Of a DNA stretch of 64,000 bases, positions 61,966 to 64,000 are shown piece after piece (position 1 is the first letter of the stretch; each line of letters opens with the position of its first letter). Below the pieces are notes generated by a model. It was not told where the DNA came from and did not search any database. It was given only the letters and a program-made list of their open reading frames with translations. The position numbers and the translations under genes were made by a program. The DNA is taken from assembly GCA_949290515.1 (NCBI GenBank), contig CASERZ010000001.1, positions 1 to 64,000 on the forward strand, in the 5' to 3' direction. Origin of the DNA: an uncultured Christensenella sp. Lineage in GTDB: Bacteria; Bacillota; Clostridia; Christensenellales; UBA3700.

Positions 61966-62730
61966 ATGAATAATCAAATTTCCGGACGCAGGTCCAAAAA
62001 TCTTGCCATACTGGCATTGATGCTTGCTCTTACGATTTTTTTCTGTTTTTACCCTATAGTTTTCCCCGGCGGCGTAACGTTGGCATTTATGATTTTTCCC
62101 TTGTTGATAGTAGCGCAAGGTTACGATATCAAGATGACCGCAATACTGGCGTTTATGATGGCTTTAGTCAATCAGATAGCGTGGTATACTACCAAGGCGG
62201 GACACGTAATGGCACCTATATGGCAAAATCCGCTTGTATGTATGGTCCCTAGAATTGCCATAGGTATAGTCAGTTACTATATGGGCTTAGGGCTCAGAAA
62301 ACTCTTTTTGCATCCCGTGTACTGTACCGACGCCAGCGGGGCAAAGATACTCAACAACAAAAAGGAGCTTGACGCAAAAGACTATGCAATCAGTGCGGCA
62401 AGCACGGCTTTAGGAGTATTCACCAATACCGCGCTTTGCGGGCTGTTTGCGATAATTTGTTACAACGGCAAAGTGCTGTCCGACAATACTATGATAACGA
62501 TTGAGTTTATACTTGCGTGGTTCAGTATAAACTTCGTGATAGAGATAATAGCGTTTTCCGCGCTCGTACCGCCTATAATAATGGCACTCAGAAAAGCAAA
62601 TCTTATTCCTTCTGCCGTTACGGGAAGAATTTACGACGGCTCGGGCCGGGATAAATTTTCTGCACAGCAGAATGCGCAAATTGCAGTTGAACAAAAAGCG
62701 GAAGACGTAACAAAAAACTTACAAAACTGA
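61966..62730 (+). CDS. ECF-transporter S component, probable pantothenate importer
   Basis: Start at MNNQISGRR, with CGAGGTG 6 nt upstream. 254 aa, about six membrane segments (LAILALMLALTIFFCFYPIVFPGG, FMIFPLLIVAQGY, LVCMVPRIAIGIVSYYMGLGLRKLF and others in parts). The small size, lack of ATPase domain and PRIAIGI-type loop match S components that dock to a shared EcfAAT module encoded elsewhere. The next gene, 38 nt on, is type III pantothenate kinase, so pantothenate is the likely substrate (PanT-like). The Lys/Gln-rich C-terminus is not conserved. Confidence 0.82.
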   Translation: MNNQISGRRSKNLAILALMLALTIFFCFYPIVFPGGVTLAFMIFPLLIVAQGYDIKMTAILAFMMALVNQIAWYTTKAGHVMAPIWQNPLVCMVPRIAIGIVSYYMGLGLRKLFLHPVYCTDASGAKILNNKKELDAKDYAISAASTALGVFTNTALCGLFAIICYNGKVLSDNTMITIEFILAWFSINFVIEIIAFSALVPPIIMALRKANLIPSAVTGRIYDGSGRDKFSAQQNAQIAVEQKAEDVTKNLQN

Positions 62731-62768
62731 CGGCTTAGCCGTACCCTAATCGGGGCAAGGAGGTATAT

Positions 62769-63542
62769 ATGTTGCTCGTAATAGACATAGGCAACACCAA
62801 TATCAAACTGGGCGTATATGACGAGGATATGCTCGTACATTCGTGGAGAATGTCAGTCAAAGTAGTACGTACCGCAGACGAGATAGGCATAATGTTTGCC
62901 AATCTTTTCAATTCAAAGAGTATCGCGCTCGACGCGTTTGACGGTATTATTATGTCGTCCGTACAGCCTTCTCTCAATTACACCATAGAGCACGCTTGCG
63001 AGTACTATCTCGGCAAAAAACCTCTTATGGTCGGCGTAGGTATAAAGACGGGGCTGAATATCAAATACAACAATCCTCAGGAGGTAGGCGCGGACAGAAT
63101 AGTCAACAGCGTAGCCGCATACAAGCTTTACGGCGGACCTTGCATAATCGTCGACTTCGGTACAGCCACTACTTTCAACGTAGTATCGGCAAAGGGAGAA
63201 TTTTTAGGCGGTTGTATTGCACCGGGTATTATCTCGGGACTTGAAAGTCTTGTCAACAATACTGCAAAACTTCCCAGGGTCGAAATAGTCAAGCCCGAAA
63301 CTATCATAGCCAAAAGTACGGTTACGTCCTTGCAGGCGGGTATGGTTTACGGCTATACGGGACTTGTCAAGTATATAGTCGAAAAGCTCAAGGAAGAAAG
63401 CGGTCTCAGCGGTATCAAAGTTATCGCAACGGGCGGTCTCAGCGAAATAGTCATCAATGCCGAAAGCGAAAAGATAATAGACGTTGTGGACAGGTCGCTT
63501 ACGCTCAAAGGACTAAAACTCATATACGATATGAATAAATAA
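62769..63542 (+). CDS. coaX: Type III pantothenate kinase
   Basis: 257 aa. DIGNTNIKLG (phosphate-1, catalytic Asp6), GADRIVNSVAAY, IIVDFGTATTFNVV and GGCIAPGI are the defining blocks of CoaX, which is not inhibited by CoA and uses a monovalent cation. It phosphorylates pantothenate in the first step of CoA synthesis. Lies directly after the probable pantothenate transporter, with SD AAGGAGG, in one operon. Confidence 0.97.
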   Translation: MLLVIDIGNTNIKLGVYDEDMLVHSWRMSVKVVRTADEIGIMFANLFNSKSIALDAFDGIIMSSVQPSLNYTIEHACEYYLGKKPLMVGVGIKTGLNIKYNNPQEVGADRIVNSVAAYKLYGGPCIIVDFGTATTFNVVSAKGEFLGGCIAPGIISGLESLVNNTAKLPRVEIVKPETIIAKSTVTSLQAGMVYGYTGLVKYIVEKLKEESGLSGIKVIATGGLSEIVINAESEKIIDVVDRSLTLKGLKLIYDMNK

Positions 63543-63671
63543 CGCATATTTTAAGTAATATTTTTTAAAAAACAGCCGTATTGATTGGACAAGAAGGAAA
63601 AAATATTATAGAATAATTTTATAAAGAACGCTTGAATAAGGCAGTAATAGGTACAACAAAGGAGAATTTGT

Positions 63672-64000
63672 ATGAAAAAAGTTGGCGTAGCCGTACTCGG
63701 ACTGGGAGTAGTCGGCGGAGGTACTTGCAGAATACTCATAGACCGCAAAAAGCAAATAGCAGAAGAATACGGTGTGGATATAGACATTGCGGCAGTTTTG
63801 GACAGGATTCCTGAGAGAGTGACCAATCTCGGACTTGACCTCTCCATTCTTGCTAAAGACATAGACGAGATTTGCGACAATCCCAACGTAAACATAGTTG
63901 TCGAGTGTATGGGCGGCAGCGAGCCTGCCAGAACTTTCCTTATAAAAGCTTTAGAGGCAGGAAAGAGCATTGTTACTTCAAATAAAGAAATGTTTGCGAA
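63672..64000 (+). CDS. hom: Homoserine dehydrogenase (N-terminal part, cut by window end)
   Basis: The first 109 codons are present and the frame is open at the window end. VGVAVLGLGVVGGGTCRIL is the NAD(P)-binding Rossmann start typical of homoserine dehydrogenase, VVECMGGSEPARTFLIKAL follows and SIVTSNKEMFA corresponds to the TANK motif. It reduces aspartate semialdehyde to homoserine for threonine and methionine synthesis. SD AAAGGAG about 8 nt upstream. Whether a C-terminal ACT domain exists cannot be seen. Confidence 0.93.
   Translation, partial: MKKVGVAVLGLGVVGGGTCRILIDRKKQIAEEYGVDIDIAAVLDRIPERVTNLGLDLSILAKDIDEICDNPNVNIVVECMGGSEPARTFLIKALEAGKSIVTSNKEMFA

Overview
The window looks like the chromosome of a strictly anaerobic, fermentative, low-to-moderate-GC Gram-positive bacterium (Clostridia-like, probably an uncultured gut lineage). 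The grounds are sigma-A promoters with near-consensus boxes and 17-bp spacers, strong Shine-Dalgarno sites, many short lipoproteins, pyruvate formate-lyase and AdhE, Rex-type operators, and a sodium-type V-ATPase in place of any visible F-ATPase. No 16S rRNA or other species marker is present, so the taxon is an inference.

Layout. 1-2,500: accessory DNA. It holds two tiny minus-strand ORFs that look like the end of an integrative element, a GC-rich non-coding stretch ending in a 17-bp inverted repeat, then an AT-rich two-gene cassette: a 60-aa His/Asp-patterned peptide and a radical SAM/SPASM maturase. This is the best candidate for an undescribed system (a RiPP). 2,700-8,700: metallophosphoesterase, CmpB-like membrane protein, tRNA-Pro with a duplicated 3' end, PI-PLC-like lipoprotein, a second lipoprotein, GNAT. 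8,800-11,500: amino-acid ABC transporter whose binding protein appears circularly permuted and whose ATPase carries a long insertion. 11,900-18,100: fermentation block, with pflB-pflA behind a ZTP riboswitch and adhE behind two Rex-like palindromes. 18,200-27,200: sirtuin, malic enzyme, Trp/Tyr-type ABC transporter, AraC regulator, class I lysyl-tRNA synthetase fused to an EMAP-type tRNA-binding domain. 27,300-31,000: tRNA-Glu, an ECF sigma / RsgI-like anti-sigma / lipoprotein locus with a shared promoter motif, tRNA-Arg. 31,000-42,200: SMC-like ATPase, candidate small RNA, GH16 lipoprotein with YhcH-type partner, a pentad-repeat protein, a 22-aa microprotein gene, TetR regulator, Zn-dependent PLC-like protein, two-component system, ManA, TsaC, LMW protein tyrosine phosphatase.

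42,300-51,700: rpiB followed by a complete V-type ATPase operon (F-I-K-E-C-G-A-B-D order) plus a small membrane protein. The rotor subunit keeps the residues that bind sodium in Enterococcus NtpK. 51,800-64,000: PepSY-like lipoprotein, GH3 glucosidase, guaB, Gfo/Idh/MocA oxidoreductase, ABM-domain protein, glycyl-tRNA synthetase, a 64-aa protein with 15 cysteines, a probably leaderless membrane protein, TspO, an ECF-type S component next to type III pantothenate kinase, and the start of homoserine dehydrogenase.

Together the genes describe a sugar fermenter that makes formate, acetyl-CoA and ethanol under folate- and redox-responsive control, couples ATP to a sodium gradient, scavenges amino acids and pantothenate, and degrades beta-glucans.
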